A stretch of 64,000 nucleotides of DNA from an uncultured Flavobacteriaceae bacterium (GTDB lineage: Bacteria; Bacteroidota; Bacteroidia; Flavobacteriales; Flavobacteriaceae): assembly GCA_947502635.1 (NCBI GenBank), contig CANNAN010000008.1, positions 186,001 through 250,000 on the forward strand, given 5' to 3'. Shown one piece after another: positions 19,532-26,887 of this stretch; the stretch's first letter is position 1, and every line of letters starts with the position of its first letter. The notes beneath the pieces are model-generated. The model did not search any database, had not been told where the DNA came from, and saw nothing but the letters and a program-made list of their open reading frames with translations. The translations under genes and the position numbers were made by a program.

Positions 19532-19539
19532 CAAAAATA
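19532..19539 (-). promoter_or_regulatory. Putative -7 element of the SPFH-exporter-PKS operon
   Basis: On the minus strand these eight bases read TATTTTTG, matching the Bacteroidota consensus TAnnTTTG. They lie 42 nt upstream of the SPFH start codon, which leaves a short leader. The nearest TTG-like -33 candidates are only about 14 nt away rather than the usual 19, so only the -7 element is well supported. Confidence 0.45.
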
Positions 19540-19757
19540 AGTAATTTCAACAACAATGTATTATTTTATTTACAATAGTTGTAAAGGAATAATATTATTA
19601 GAATAATTTTATTGGTCTAAACTATAGTTAAAAGGATGTGTTTTAATAGATTTCGCTTTCAGTTTTAAGATTTTTTTATTTGATAAGTTATAGCGAGTTT
19701 AAGTAAAGATCAAATAATCACCATTGTAAGGTGAAATAATAAATGTACGAAATTTAG

Positions 19758-19952
19758 GTGGTAAAAAAGTTGCTTATTCATATGTTTAGTGGTTGGGTAT
19801 GTGAAAATAATGAGGTATTGATCAAGTTAAAACAGATGGGAAATTCAAATAGCATCAATGTCATGTCAGAATTATTCTACTTTATTCAAAATCACGTTAA
19901 GCCTACAACAAAAATGAAGCTACTAAAAATTTTTGTAAAACTAAAAGATTAG
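19758..19952 (+). CDS. Possible small protein of unknown function (64 aa)
   Basis: A frame with a GTG start follows the A/G-rich sequence AATTTAGGTG and encodes 64 residues (starting MVKKLLIHMFSGWVCENNEV, ending LLKIFVKLKD). I recognise no family. It is basic, with no signal peptide or clear membrane helix. It sits in the 606-bp divergent control region between the two operons. A short hairpin (CCACT, loop, AGTGG at about 19955-19967) follows its stop codon. It could be a small regulator, a leader peptide or chance. The rest of the 19491-20096 region holds a 5-bp hairpin near 19720 and the promoters listed separately. Confidence 0.25.
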   Translation: MVKKLLIHMFSGWVCENNEVLIKLKQMGNSNSINVMSELFYFIQNHVKPTTKMKLLKIFVKLKD

Positions 19953-20032
19953 AACCCACTTGGAGTGGCGATTATTTAAGTAAAATTCTTTTTTAATATA
20001 TAGGATTTTTCTTCATTATAGTGTAGGTTTAT

Positions 20033-20063
20033 TTTTGATATAAAATTTTAAATGCTATATTTG
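20033..20063 (+). promoter_or_regulatory. Bacteroidota-type promoter of the DUF697-thioesterase-PPTase operon
   Basis: TTTTG at 20033-20037 and TATATTTG at 20056-20063 are separated by 18 nt. This closely matches the Bacteroidota housekeeping promoter (TTTG, about 19 nt, TAnnTTTG). Transcription would start near 20070 and leave a leader of roughly 27 nt before the ATG at 20097. This is the clearest promoter in the window. Confidence 0.7.
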
Positions 20064-20096
20064 TGATAACGAGTTGAATTAACACCTCCAAAAATT

Positions 20097-20618
20097 ATGA
20101 GTACAGCAACAGAAACAAAATCAAAAGCAAAAGCAAAAGTTCAAACTGAGAATCCGAATTCTCAAATTGTTAGAAACCATGTTTTAATGTCTATGGGGGT
20201 AGGGGCTATACCTATTCCAATTTTAGATATTGCGGGAATTACGGCTATAAACCTTGGTATGATTAAGAAAATCTCCAAAAACCATGAGGATCAATTTAAT
20301 AAGCAAATAGCAACAAATGTTATTTCTTCTTTATTAGCAGGTATGGGTGCTAAAAGTGCTGCTACAGGTGCTTTTGGGAGCTTGATTAAATTTATACCTG
20401 TTGTTGGTACACTTGCAGGTACAGTAACATACCCAGCTATTGCCGGAGCAACAACATATGCTCTTGGTCAAGTGTTTATTAGACACTATGAGGCAGGAGG
20501 TACACTGTTGACATTAAATACAGATTCTGTAAAAGGGTTCTTTAATGAACAATACGAAAAAGGTAAGACAAGAGTTAAAGATATTAAAGATGCTGCTCTA
20601 GGTAAAAGTGAAAAATAA
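20097..20618 (+). CDS. DUF697-family membrane protein
   Basis: This 173-residue protein has a lysine-rich N terminus. The body, about residues 30-135, is glycine- and alanine-rich and hydrophobic. The segment GVGAIPIPILDIAGITAINLGMIKKI is characteristic of DUF697 (YcjF-like) proteins. Two or three amphipathic or membrane-inserting segments follow (NVISSLLAGMG, LIKFIPVVGTLAGTVTYPAIAG). The biochemical function of the family is not established; members often occur with GTPases or in membrane-stress contexts. Here it is the first gene of a plus-strand group with a 59-aa membrane protein, a type II thioesterase and the carrier-protein-activating transferase. It also stands divergent from the SPFH gene. 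A role in membrane homeostasis or immunity to the lipopeptide is inference only. Confidence 0.75.
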   Translation: MSTATETKSKAKAKVQTENPNSQIVRNHVLMSMGVGAIPIPILDIAGITAINLGMIKKISKNHEDQFNKQIATNVISSLLAGMGAKSAATGAFGSLIKFIPVVGTLAGTVTYPAIAGATTYALGQVFIRHYEAGGTLLTLNTDSVKGFFNEQYEKGKTRVKDIKDAALGKSEK

Positions 20619-20639
20619 TTTACCTTACATTAAAGAATT

Positions 20640-20819
20640 ATGTGGAAAATAATATTAAATCCAGTCTTTATTGCGGGCTGGATTATTTTTAGCTTAATAG
20701 CGGGTCTTATGGGGTCTAGTAAGCGGATGGGTTTTTGGGGAACATTTTTAAGTTCCTTATTAATTAGTCCTCTTGTTACAATTCTTTTTTTACTTATTTT
20801 TCAGCCTAAAAAAGGATAA
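20640..20819 (+). CDS. Small two-helix membrane protein (59 aa)
   Basis: An ATG at 20640 opens a 59-codon frame ending in TAA at 20817-20819. It fills most of the gap between the DUF697 gene and the thioesterase gene. The protein (MWKIILNPVFIAGWIIFSLI, then a K/R-containing turn, then GFWGTFLSSLLISPLVTILF) has two clear transmembrane segments at about residues 5-24 and 33-53, and ends QPKKG. The second helix (GFWGTFLSSLLISPLV) resembles a motif common in small Bacteroidota membrane proteins of unknown function. The spacing (21 bp after the DUF697 stop, 7 bp before the thioesterase start) and the coherent hydrophobic pattern support a real gene in the operon. Function is unknown. An immunity or exporter-accessory role is speculation. 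Confidence 0.7.
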   Translation: MWKIILNPVFIAGWIIFSLIAGLMGSSKRMGFWGTFLSSLLISPLVTILFLLIFQPKKG

Positions 20820-20826
20820 AAAATAG

Positions 20827-21516
20827 ATGAAAATTTATTTTTTGCCTTATGCTGGAGGCAGTGAAATGTCCTATAATAAATTAACGGCTGAATTTCCTGA
20901 AAACAATGTTACTTCTATTCAATGTAGTTTACCAGGTAGAGGTCGGAGAGTGGGGGAAGCGTTTTTGGATGATGTTTCAGCAATGGCCGAGGATATTTTA
21001 AGCCAAATTAAAACATCACTTCAGGGAGATGTTTATATGATTTTCGGACATAGTATGGGTGCACTTTTAGCTGTTCATGTACTGTCATTATTAAAATCTT
21101 CTAAATTACCATTACCATTACATCTATTTTTGTCAGGAAGAACAGGAGTTATTAAAAAACCTGCGCCTCCATTAAAATGCGAGATGAATTCAAATCAATT
21201 AAAAAACGCACTTAATAATTTAGGAGGGGTTTCTGAAGAGGTCTTGAGAGATGAAGATGTTATGTCTTTTTTTGAACCCATAATCAGAAATGATTTTAAG
21301 GCAATTGAATATTACTTACCGATAACATTTCATGATTCGAATTTAAAAACAACAGTTTATTTTGGTGATAAGGATGAATTTTCTTTTGAGGAAGCAGCTA
21401 TGTGGCAAAGAATTGCTGATAAAAAGATTGATGTTAAGTGTTTTTCAGGAGGCCATTTTTTTATTTTTGATCATGCTGAGGAAATTGTAAAAGATATGAT
21501 TTCTAAATTTGAATAG
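20827..21516 (+). CDS. Type II (editing) thioesterase
   Basis: This 229-residue alpha/beta hydrolase belongs to the external thioesterases of NRPS/PKS systems, which remove wrong or stalled groups from carrier-protein arms. Motifs: N-terminal YFLPYAGGSEMSY; the nucleophile in FGHSMGALLA near residue 76; the Asp in FGDKDEF near 181; and the catalytic His in GGHFFIF near 209. Length and motif spacing are standard for the family. It starts 7 bp after the 59-aa membrane gene, and the phosphopantetheinyl transferase frame follows within about 10 bp. Together they form a service group for the assembly line. Cytoplasmic location is expected, as there is no signal peptide. Confidence 0.93.
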   Translation: MKIYFLPYAGGSEMSYNKLTAEFPENNVTSIQCSLPGRGRRVGEAFLDDVSAMAEDILSQIKTSLQGDVYMIFGHSMGALLAVHVLSLLKSSKLPLPLHLFLSGRTGVIKKPAPPLKCEMNSNQLKNALNNLGGVSEEVLRDEDVMSFFEPIIRNDFKAIEYYLPITFHDSNLKTTVYFGDKDEFSFEEAAMWQRIADKKIDVKCFSGGHFFIFDHAEEIVKDMISKFE

Positions 21517-21526
21517 CTGTTAAAAA

Positions 21527-22183
21527 ATTAATTCAAATAGTATACATATAAAGGTTGCTTCAATTGGAATTGTTTCTGAAGTTAATTTTGATGACTACCT
21601 GGAAATAGTACCAAATTTTTGGCATGCAGATATTTTAAAATACCAAAAATTCGATGATAAAAGGCGTTCATTATTAGCGCGTTTATTATTATTGGATTTT
21701 TTAAAAGAAATAAACTACACCTATCAGGTAGATTTGGTTTATAATAAATGGGGTAAGCCTACATTGAAGCATGCTCCTTATTTCAATTGGTCGCATTCAG
21801 CAGGTTATGTTGTATTTGTCTGGTCTCACGTTGTTGACGTAGGGGTTGATGTTGAGAAAAAAAATACCATAGAATGGAATGAGTTTGGTACAACGTTTAA
21901 TAAAGACCAATGGGTAGCGATTACTACCAGTAAAGCTCCAAATGATAAATTCTATTATTATTGGGTAATTAACGAGGCTATAATTAAAGCTATGGGAATG
22001 GGTCTGTCTTTTGATGTGAAAGAAATTGGCTTAATCCATGAAAATTGCATTGCTGTTAATAATGAGAAATTCAGGTTAAAAGAAATAAATGTTCATCCCG
22101 AATATCTGTGTTACTTAGCTTTTCGGGGTGATCAAATAGATTTTAATTTTGAGTTTCAAGTGTCTTTTGGCCTTAAATACTAA
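21527..22183 (+). CDS. 4'-phosphopantetheinyl transferase (Sfp type) with a non-standard start codon
   Basis: This enzyme moves phosphopantetheine from coenzyme A to the serine of ACP and PCP domains and is needed to activate the synthases here. The family's metal-binding motif appears as VDVGVDVEKK, and the C-terminal helix as WVINEAIIKAMG. The usual W-x-x-K-E has Asn in place of Lys here; the catalytic Glu is kept. Clear family sequence (KVASIGIVSE, then KFDDKRRSLLARLLLLDF) continues upstream of the first TTG at 21692 to a stop codon at 21521-21523, and no ATG, GTG or TTG lies in that part. The likely start is therefore ATT at 21527 (218 aa), or ATA at 21542 or 21548, possibly coupled to the thioesterase stop 10 bp upstream. 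The 3' end overlaps the opposing DUF3078 gene by 11 bp. Confidence 0.85.
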   Translation: MNSNSIHIKVASIGIVSEVNFDDYLEIVPNFWHADILKYQKFDDKRRSLLARLLLLDFLKEINYTYQVDLVYNKWGKPTLKHAPYFNWSHSAGYVVFVWSHVVDVGVDVEKKNTIEWNEFGTTFNKDQWVAITTSKAPNDKFYYYWVINEAIIKAMGMGLSFDVKEIGLIHENCIAVNNEKFRLKEINVHPEYLCYLAFRGDQIDFNFEFQVSFGLKY

Positions 22184-23120
22184 GATTAACACCTATGCTT
22201 AAAACTTGTTTTAATTGAATATTAGAGTTCGATTTGGAGATCGTGTCGGGAATACCATTATTGTTTGAGTCTATTAATTTTGGTCTCCCAATGTCATCAT
22301 CATAAAGTATAAACATTGAGCTGTTGATACTAAATATTTTCGAAATTTTATAATCTAATAGATATTTAAATAAGAAATCAACCTTACCAAAATCATTATA
22401 AGGGATAAATGCGATTAAATCTGTATCTAAAGATAACGCACCTTTAATTAATTTAAAATTTCCATTTGCGTTAAGATATGTGCCTACTTCATTTCTAACT
22501 TTTCCAGAAGAAAGACCATAGATACTGGAGTCAATACTGGGATCTATAACTATGGTTTGTTTCATACCTATTGGGGCTAGACCGATTTCATAAAATTTGT
22601 CAATCAGATTAATTCCAATGGCTTCGTTTGCAAGGCCAGGAGAAAGAAACGATGAGAATTTTGTTTTAATTTCTGCGTCAGTATCCGTTTCAGTATATAT
22701 GTACCCTGGGGAAAATTGAGTGGTTAAATGTGTTAAAAAAGATAAGTGAAGCTTATCGCCTAAGTTGTAATTAAATTCGTTTTCCAGTTGGATTAAATCA
22801 GTTTCTTTCGCTAAAAGATCTCCATGACCTGTGGCTAATCCATAAATTATATCTAATTCATTAGTAAAACCTATTTTATTCTTTTTGTAGTCTGCGTTTA
22901 TTTTAGCTATGCTTTGTATAGATAAATTACTTTCGCCCCCAGCAGTCCAGTTGAAAAGAAGTGATCCATTGACACCAAAATTCAAAAACAGTTTGGTTTT
23001 CCAATGTTTAGTGGAATCGTTCGTTTTTTCGTTTCTGTTTTTAGACTTGTCTACCTGGCTAAATACAGTTTGTACATTAATTAGAAGGAGTGTCATTAAT
23101 AGTAATTGTAGTGTTTTCAT
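22173..23120 (-). CDS. DUF3078-family outer-membrane protein
   Basis: This 315-residue protein has a signal peptide (residues 1-21, ending VFSQ). The remainder is rich in alternating aromatic and polar beta strands. LFNWTAGGESNLSIQ near residue 54 is the hallmark segment of DUF3078 proteins, which are predicted outer-membrane beta-barrels common in Bacteroidota. Repeated patterns such as KLHLSFLTHLTTQFSPGY support a barrel, and the final LKQVLSIGVNLSI ends in a typical barrel strand. The gene lies between the PPTase gene (convergent, 11-bp overlap) and the main NRPS operon (divergent). It may be a resident housekeeping gene or may act in outer-membrane passage of the product. The sequence does not decide, and the family function is unknown. 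Confidence 0.85.
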   Translation of the reverse strand: MKTLQLLLMTLLLINVQTVFSQVDKSKNRNEKTNDSTKHWKTKLFLNFGVNGSLLFNWTAGGESNLSIQSIAKINADYKKNKIGFTNELDIIYGLATGHGDLLAKETDLIQLENEFNYNLGDKLHLSFLTHLTTQFSPGYIYTETDTDAEIKTKFSSFLSPGLANEAIGINLIDKFYEIGLAPIGMKQTIVIDPSIDSSIYGLSSGKVRNEVGTYLNANGNFKLIKGALSLDTDLIAFIPYNDFGKVDFLFKYLLDYKISKIFSINSSMFILYDDDIGRPKLIDSNNNGIPDTISKSNSNIQLKQVLSIGVNLSI

Positions 23121-23280
23121 TTGTTGGTTTTAATTAATTATTACAGAAATTAGGTCATGGCATATGATATTATTGGATATTAATATAAGACTTTTTATCT
23201 AATCAATGTAAGAAAAAGATTTAATATAAGCCTATTGTGAATAATTGGTAGCGAGAGTTAATATTTATAACAAATGTCGT

Positions 23281-23311
23281 TTTTGTTTACTTTAATTGTA
23301 AGATATTTTCT
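23281..23311 (+). promoter_or_regulatory. Candidate promoter of the 35-kb PKS/NRPS operon
   Basis: TTTTG at 23281-23285 is followed after 18 nt by TATTTTCT at 23304-23311, a partial match (two mismatches) to TAnnTTTG. It ends 39 nt upstream of the first synthase start at 23351. It is the best-placed candidate in the 230-bp region between the divergent DUF3078 gene and the operon, but the -7 element is weak. A dedicated regulator may be needed. No other strong motif was seen there. Confidence 0.35.
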
Positions 23312-23350
23312 ATTTTTAATGTTTTAATACCAACCGAAAAAATAATAAAA

Positions 23351-26300
23351 TTGAAATCGAAGGAATTAAATAGTCTCCAAAAAGCTTACTATATTATTCG
23401 TAAGCAACAGGAGGAAATTGAAAGTTTAAAAAAAATATCATATGATGAGCCAATAGTAGTCGTAGGACTTGCATGTCGCTTCCCTGGTAATGTAAATAAT
23501 GAAAGTGATTTTTGGAAATTGCTTGTTACAGGAAAAGATGTTATTAAAGAAGTGCCTTCAGATCGTTGGAACGCATCAGAGTTATATGATGAGGATGTTT
23601 TGAAATCAGGAAAAACGAATAGTAAGTGGGGTGGTTTTGTAGATGATTTTGCCCATTTTGATCCTGATTTTTTTAATATTTCCAGAGCAGAATTGCTCGA
23701 AATGGATCCCCAACAAAGATTATTATTATTAACATCTTATGAAGCTCTGGAAAATTCGGGATTTCTTCAGCCTGATCACAAAAATAAACACAAAAACGGC
23801 GGTGTTTTTGTAGGTATAGGAGGGATGGATCATGGGTTTTATCTAAATAATCACACGGATAGTCATGATGTAGGACCTTATTTAGGTTCAGGGAATGCTT
23901 ATAGTGTCGCTTCTGGGCGTTTGTCTAACTGGTTTGGCTGGAATGGCCCATCGGTAAGTTACGATACAGCTTGTTCTTCATCACTGGTATCTGTTCACTA
24001 TGCTTGTATGCATTTGTTACAAAATGACTGTGATGTAGCATTGGCGGGTGGTGTTAATGTGTTGATGTCTGAGAATGTGCAAATTTCTTTATCTAAAGCA
24101 GGTATGCTATCGCCAGATGGAAAATGTAAAACATTCGATAATAATGCAAATGGATATGTGAGAGGAGAAGGGTGTGGTATGCTTGTGTTAAAAAGATTAA
24201 GTGATGCTATAAAAGATGGAGATACTATAAGAGGGGTAATTTCGGGTTCAGCCATTGCGCAAGATGGAGATAGTGGTGGACTTACTGTTCCTAATAGATC
24301 TTCTCAGGAACGCGTTATAAAAAAAGCAATTCACAAAGCGGGTATCGCTCCTAATGATATACAATATGTTGAAGCACACGGTACAGGAACGTCTTTGGGT
24401 GATCCTATTGAAATTGATGCGCTAAGTCAAGTCCTTTCTGAAGGTAAAAAAGACAACGCACAAAAAATACCAATTGGGTCGGTTAAAACGAATATAGGTC
24501 ATTTAGAAGCTGCAGCAGGAATAGCTGGCATCATAAAAGTAATTTTATCGATAGAAAATGGTATTATTCCTAAGCATTTAAATTGTGATGAACCAAGTCA
24601 TTTAATTAATTGGGATAAAATTGCATTAGAAGTATGTCAATCTGAAAGAAATTGGAATGACGAGAAAACAAAATATGCTGGAGTAAGTTCTTTTGGTTTT
24701 GCAGGGACAATTGGTCACATGATACTAAGTGAAGCACCAAAATTGGATGTATTAGAGGCAGCCAAATCATATGAAGTAACTTATGACTTAATTATAAGTG
24801 CAAAATCTGAATTAGCACTAGCCGATTTTCAACAAGCCTATGTTCCCTTTTTGAAACAAACCAATTTGTTATGGAAGGACATTTGTTATACTGCTGGGAA
24901 TTATAGACCGCATTACGATTATTATATCCTAATAAATGCAAATGATAAAGAAGCCGCCATCCAGACTCTTTCAAAGAAATTAGAAGTTTTTCAAAATAAA
25001 AAACCATCAGAACTGAAATTACCAACATCTGGTAAAAAAGTCATATTACCGAATTATCCATTCCAAAATACTCCTTTTTTAATGCCAAAGAAAAAAGATG
25101 ATTTGATAAAAACTGTTTATCAAACGCAATGGATAGATGTTACTAATGATAAAACAGAAATAGAACAAGTTAATTATCTTATTCTTTCCGATGTTCAGAA
25201 AGAAAGTTCAAAGGACTTATTGTATCATGCTATTGGTGTTCACGCTAAAAAGATTAAGAAACAGGCTTTAAATGATGTTTTTTTAGAAGAAGCGTTTGAT
25301 CCTTTTGAAGGAGAAACATATAGTGTCGTTTGTTTTATTAATTCAGAAGAAACGAGTTATAATAATATTCTTGTAGCTAGTGATGGTATGATTCGTTTAA
25401 TTAACAAATTGGCAGCATCTCAAAATAATTTATTCAAGTGTCTTTACTTGTTTGGGAATGATTCACTGCCTATGCAAACGCTAGGTGGGGTTTTAAAAAC
25501 TGGTACGCTTGAGTATAAAAATTTCAACTATAAACAGTTTACCCTTGACTTGGACGACGATTTTCAAGTGAATTCATGTTTACCTTATATAAACTCTAAA
25601 ACATTATATAGAAATATGATGTTTACCGAAAAGCCTCGTTTCGAGCAAATTTCTAAAATTCATTCTATCCAAAAGCAAGGACAACTTATTTTAAATAAAG
25701 ATGATGTTTATGTTATAAGTGGAGGGTTAGGATCGTTAGGAAGAGCGTTAGCAGTTTTTCTGATAAGTAAGGGCGCCGAAAAAATTTGGCTATTATCACG
25801 TCATCATATTGAAGATGAAAAACGACCTGAAAGAAAAGATTGGTTCAGCGAATGGAAAAATAAAATAGAAGGAATAGAAGTTATAAAATGTGATTGTAGT
25901 GATGATATTCATATGAAAAAACTTCACGATAAAATCATACTAGAAAAGCATAAAGTAGGTGGGATATTCCATGTAGCTGGAATGAATAAACAGCAGCCAC
26001 TTCAAGAGATCACGTTAGAAGATTGTGATTTCGTTATGAAAGCAAAAGTGAAGGGTGCGTTACTTTTCGATACCTATAGTAGATTATGGAATCCACAACA
26101 TTTTGTATTATTCTCTAGTATAGCAGCCGTTTGGGGATCAAGTCATTTGGGACATTATGCTGCAGCAAATTCATTTTTAAATGGATTAGTTAACAAAAGG
26201 AAGAAAGAAGGATTGCCTACGTTAAGTGTGAATTGGAGTGCATGGAAAGGAAGCTATATGTTAGATATGAATGAAGAAGGCATGCATGTGTTAAAAGAAT

Positions 26301-26887
26301 CTGGTGTTGGCTTTATGGAGCCAAAAGAATCCTTAGAAATTTTAGAGACCATCATGATTTCAGACCACGATCAGGTCATTGTTTGTGAAAATGATTGGGA
26401 TAAATTTATTCCATTGGTTGAAATTAATGGAGAAAATCCATTTTGGAGCCCGTTGAGAGCTGATTCGGATAAAGAAACGAAACCAAAAAAGACCGATTTC
26501 AATCTTAAAGGAACTACAGAAATAGAACAGTTTGATTATTTGTTGAATGTGCTTAGGAACGTGTTGAAATTACTACTTCAATATCCAGAAGAAAAAAGTA
26601 TCGATACGTTTAAATCTTTTAGTGATTTGGGTGTAGATTCCATACTAGCTGTTCGTTTTGTGAAAAAGATTAATCAGTTAATAAATCTTGATCTATCTAC
26701 AAACATCGTGTTTAATTACCCAACACTTAATGATATTACTAAACATGTTTTGTCAGAAATTCCAAATAAAATAACATCAAATATAGAAGGAAATACGCCA
26801 AAGGATTTGATAGAAGAAATAGTTGATGAATCAAATAATGATTGGTTGGATCACATAGATAAGCACTTAGAGAAATACAATTTGTAA
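23351..26887 (+). CDS. AT-less polyketide synthase module: KS-KR-ACP
   Basis: This 1178-residue protein adds the second polyketide unit. It begins at a TTG with a coiled-coil docking helix (LQKAYYIIRKQQEEIESLKK). The ketosynthase spans 35-455 (Cys in DTACSSSL near 206, HGTGTSLGD near 344, NIGHLEAAAG near 382). About 110 residues of KS-AT linker then run directly into the post-AT linker VILPNYPFQ near 564, so the acyltransferase is absent. The ketoreductase follows (structural half about 590-780, SGGLGSLG near 790, catalytic Tyr in GHYAAANSF near 935). Its Trp eight residues before that Tyr and the absence of an LDD motif suggest A-type stereochemistry. The ACP has GVDSI near 1094. A C-terminal tail (DWLDHIDKHLEKYNL) looks like a docking element. 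The malonyl unit must come in trans. The stop codon overlaps the next start (TAATG). Confidence 0.93.
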   Translation: MKSKELNSLQKAYYIIRKQQEEIESLKKISYDEPIVVVGLACRFPGNVNNESDFWKLLVTGKDVIKEVPSDRWNASELYDEDVLKSGKTNSKWGGFVDDFAHFDPDFFNISRAELLEMDPQQRLLLLTSYEALENSGFLQPDHKNKHKNGGVFVGIGGMDHGFYLNNHTDSHDVGPYLGSGNAYSVASGRLSNWFGWNGPSVSYDTACSSSLVSVHYACMHLLQNDCDVALAGGVNVLMSENVQISLSKAGMLSPDGKCKTFDNNANGYVRGEGCGMLVLKRLSDAIKDGDTIRGVISGSAIAQDGDSGGLTVPNRSSQERVIKKAIHKAGIAPNDIQYVEAHGTGTSLGDPIEIDALSQVLSEGKKDNAQKIPIGSVKTNIGHLEAAAGIAGIIKVILSIENGIIPKHLNCDEPSHLINWDKIALEVCQSERNWNDEKTKYAGVSSFGFAGTIGHMILSEAPKLDVLEAAKSYEVTYDLIISAKSELALADFQQAYVPFLKQTNLLWKDICYTAGNYRPHYDYYILINANDKEAAIQTLSKKLEVFQNKKPSELKLPTSGKKVILPNYPFQNTPFLMPKKKDDLIKTVYQTQWIDVTNDKTEIEQVNYLILSDVQKESSKDLLYHAIGVHAKKIKKQALNDVFLEEAFDPFEGETYSVVCFINSEETSYNNILVASDGMIRLINKLAASQNNLFKCLYLFGNDSLPMQTLGGVLKTGTLEYKNFNYKQFTLDLDDDFQVNSCLPYINSKTLYRNMMFTEKPRFEQISKIHSIQKQGQLILNKDDVYVISGGLGSLGRALAVFLISKGAEKIWLLSRHHIEDEKRPERKDWFSEWKNKIEGIEVIKCDCSDDIHMKKLHDKIILEKHKVGGIFHVAGMNKQQPLQEITLEDCDFVMKAKVKGALLFDTYSRLWNPQHFVLFSSIAAVWGSSHLGHYAAANSFLNGLVNKRKKEGLPTLSVNWSAWKGSYMLDMNEEGMHVLKESGVGFMEPKESLEILETIMISDHDQVIVCENDWDKFIPLVEINGENPFWSPLRADSDKETKPKKTDFNLKGTTEIEQFDYLLNVLRNVLKLLLQYPEEKSIDTFKSFSDLGVDSILAVRFVKKINQLINLDLSTNIVFNYPTLNDITKHVLSEIPNKITSNIEGNTPKDLIEEIVDESNNDWLDHIDKHLEKYNL

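Noticed and set aside
21692-22183. The TTG at 21692 as the start of the phosphopantetheinyl transferase.
   Set aside because: It would remove conserved N-terminal family sequence that is clearly present in the same frame upstream.
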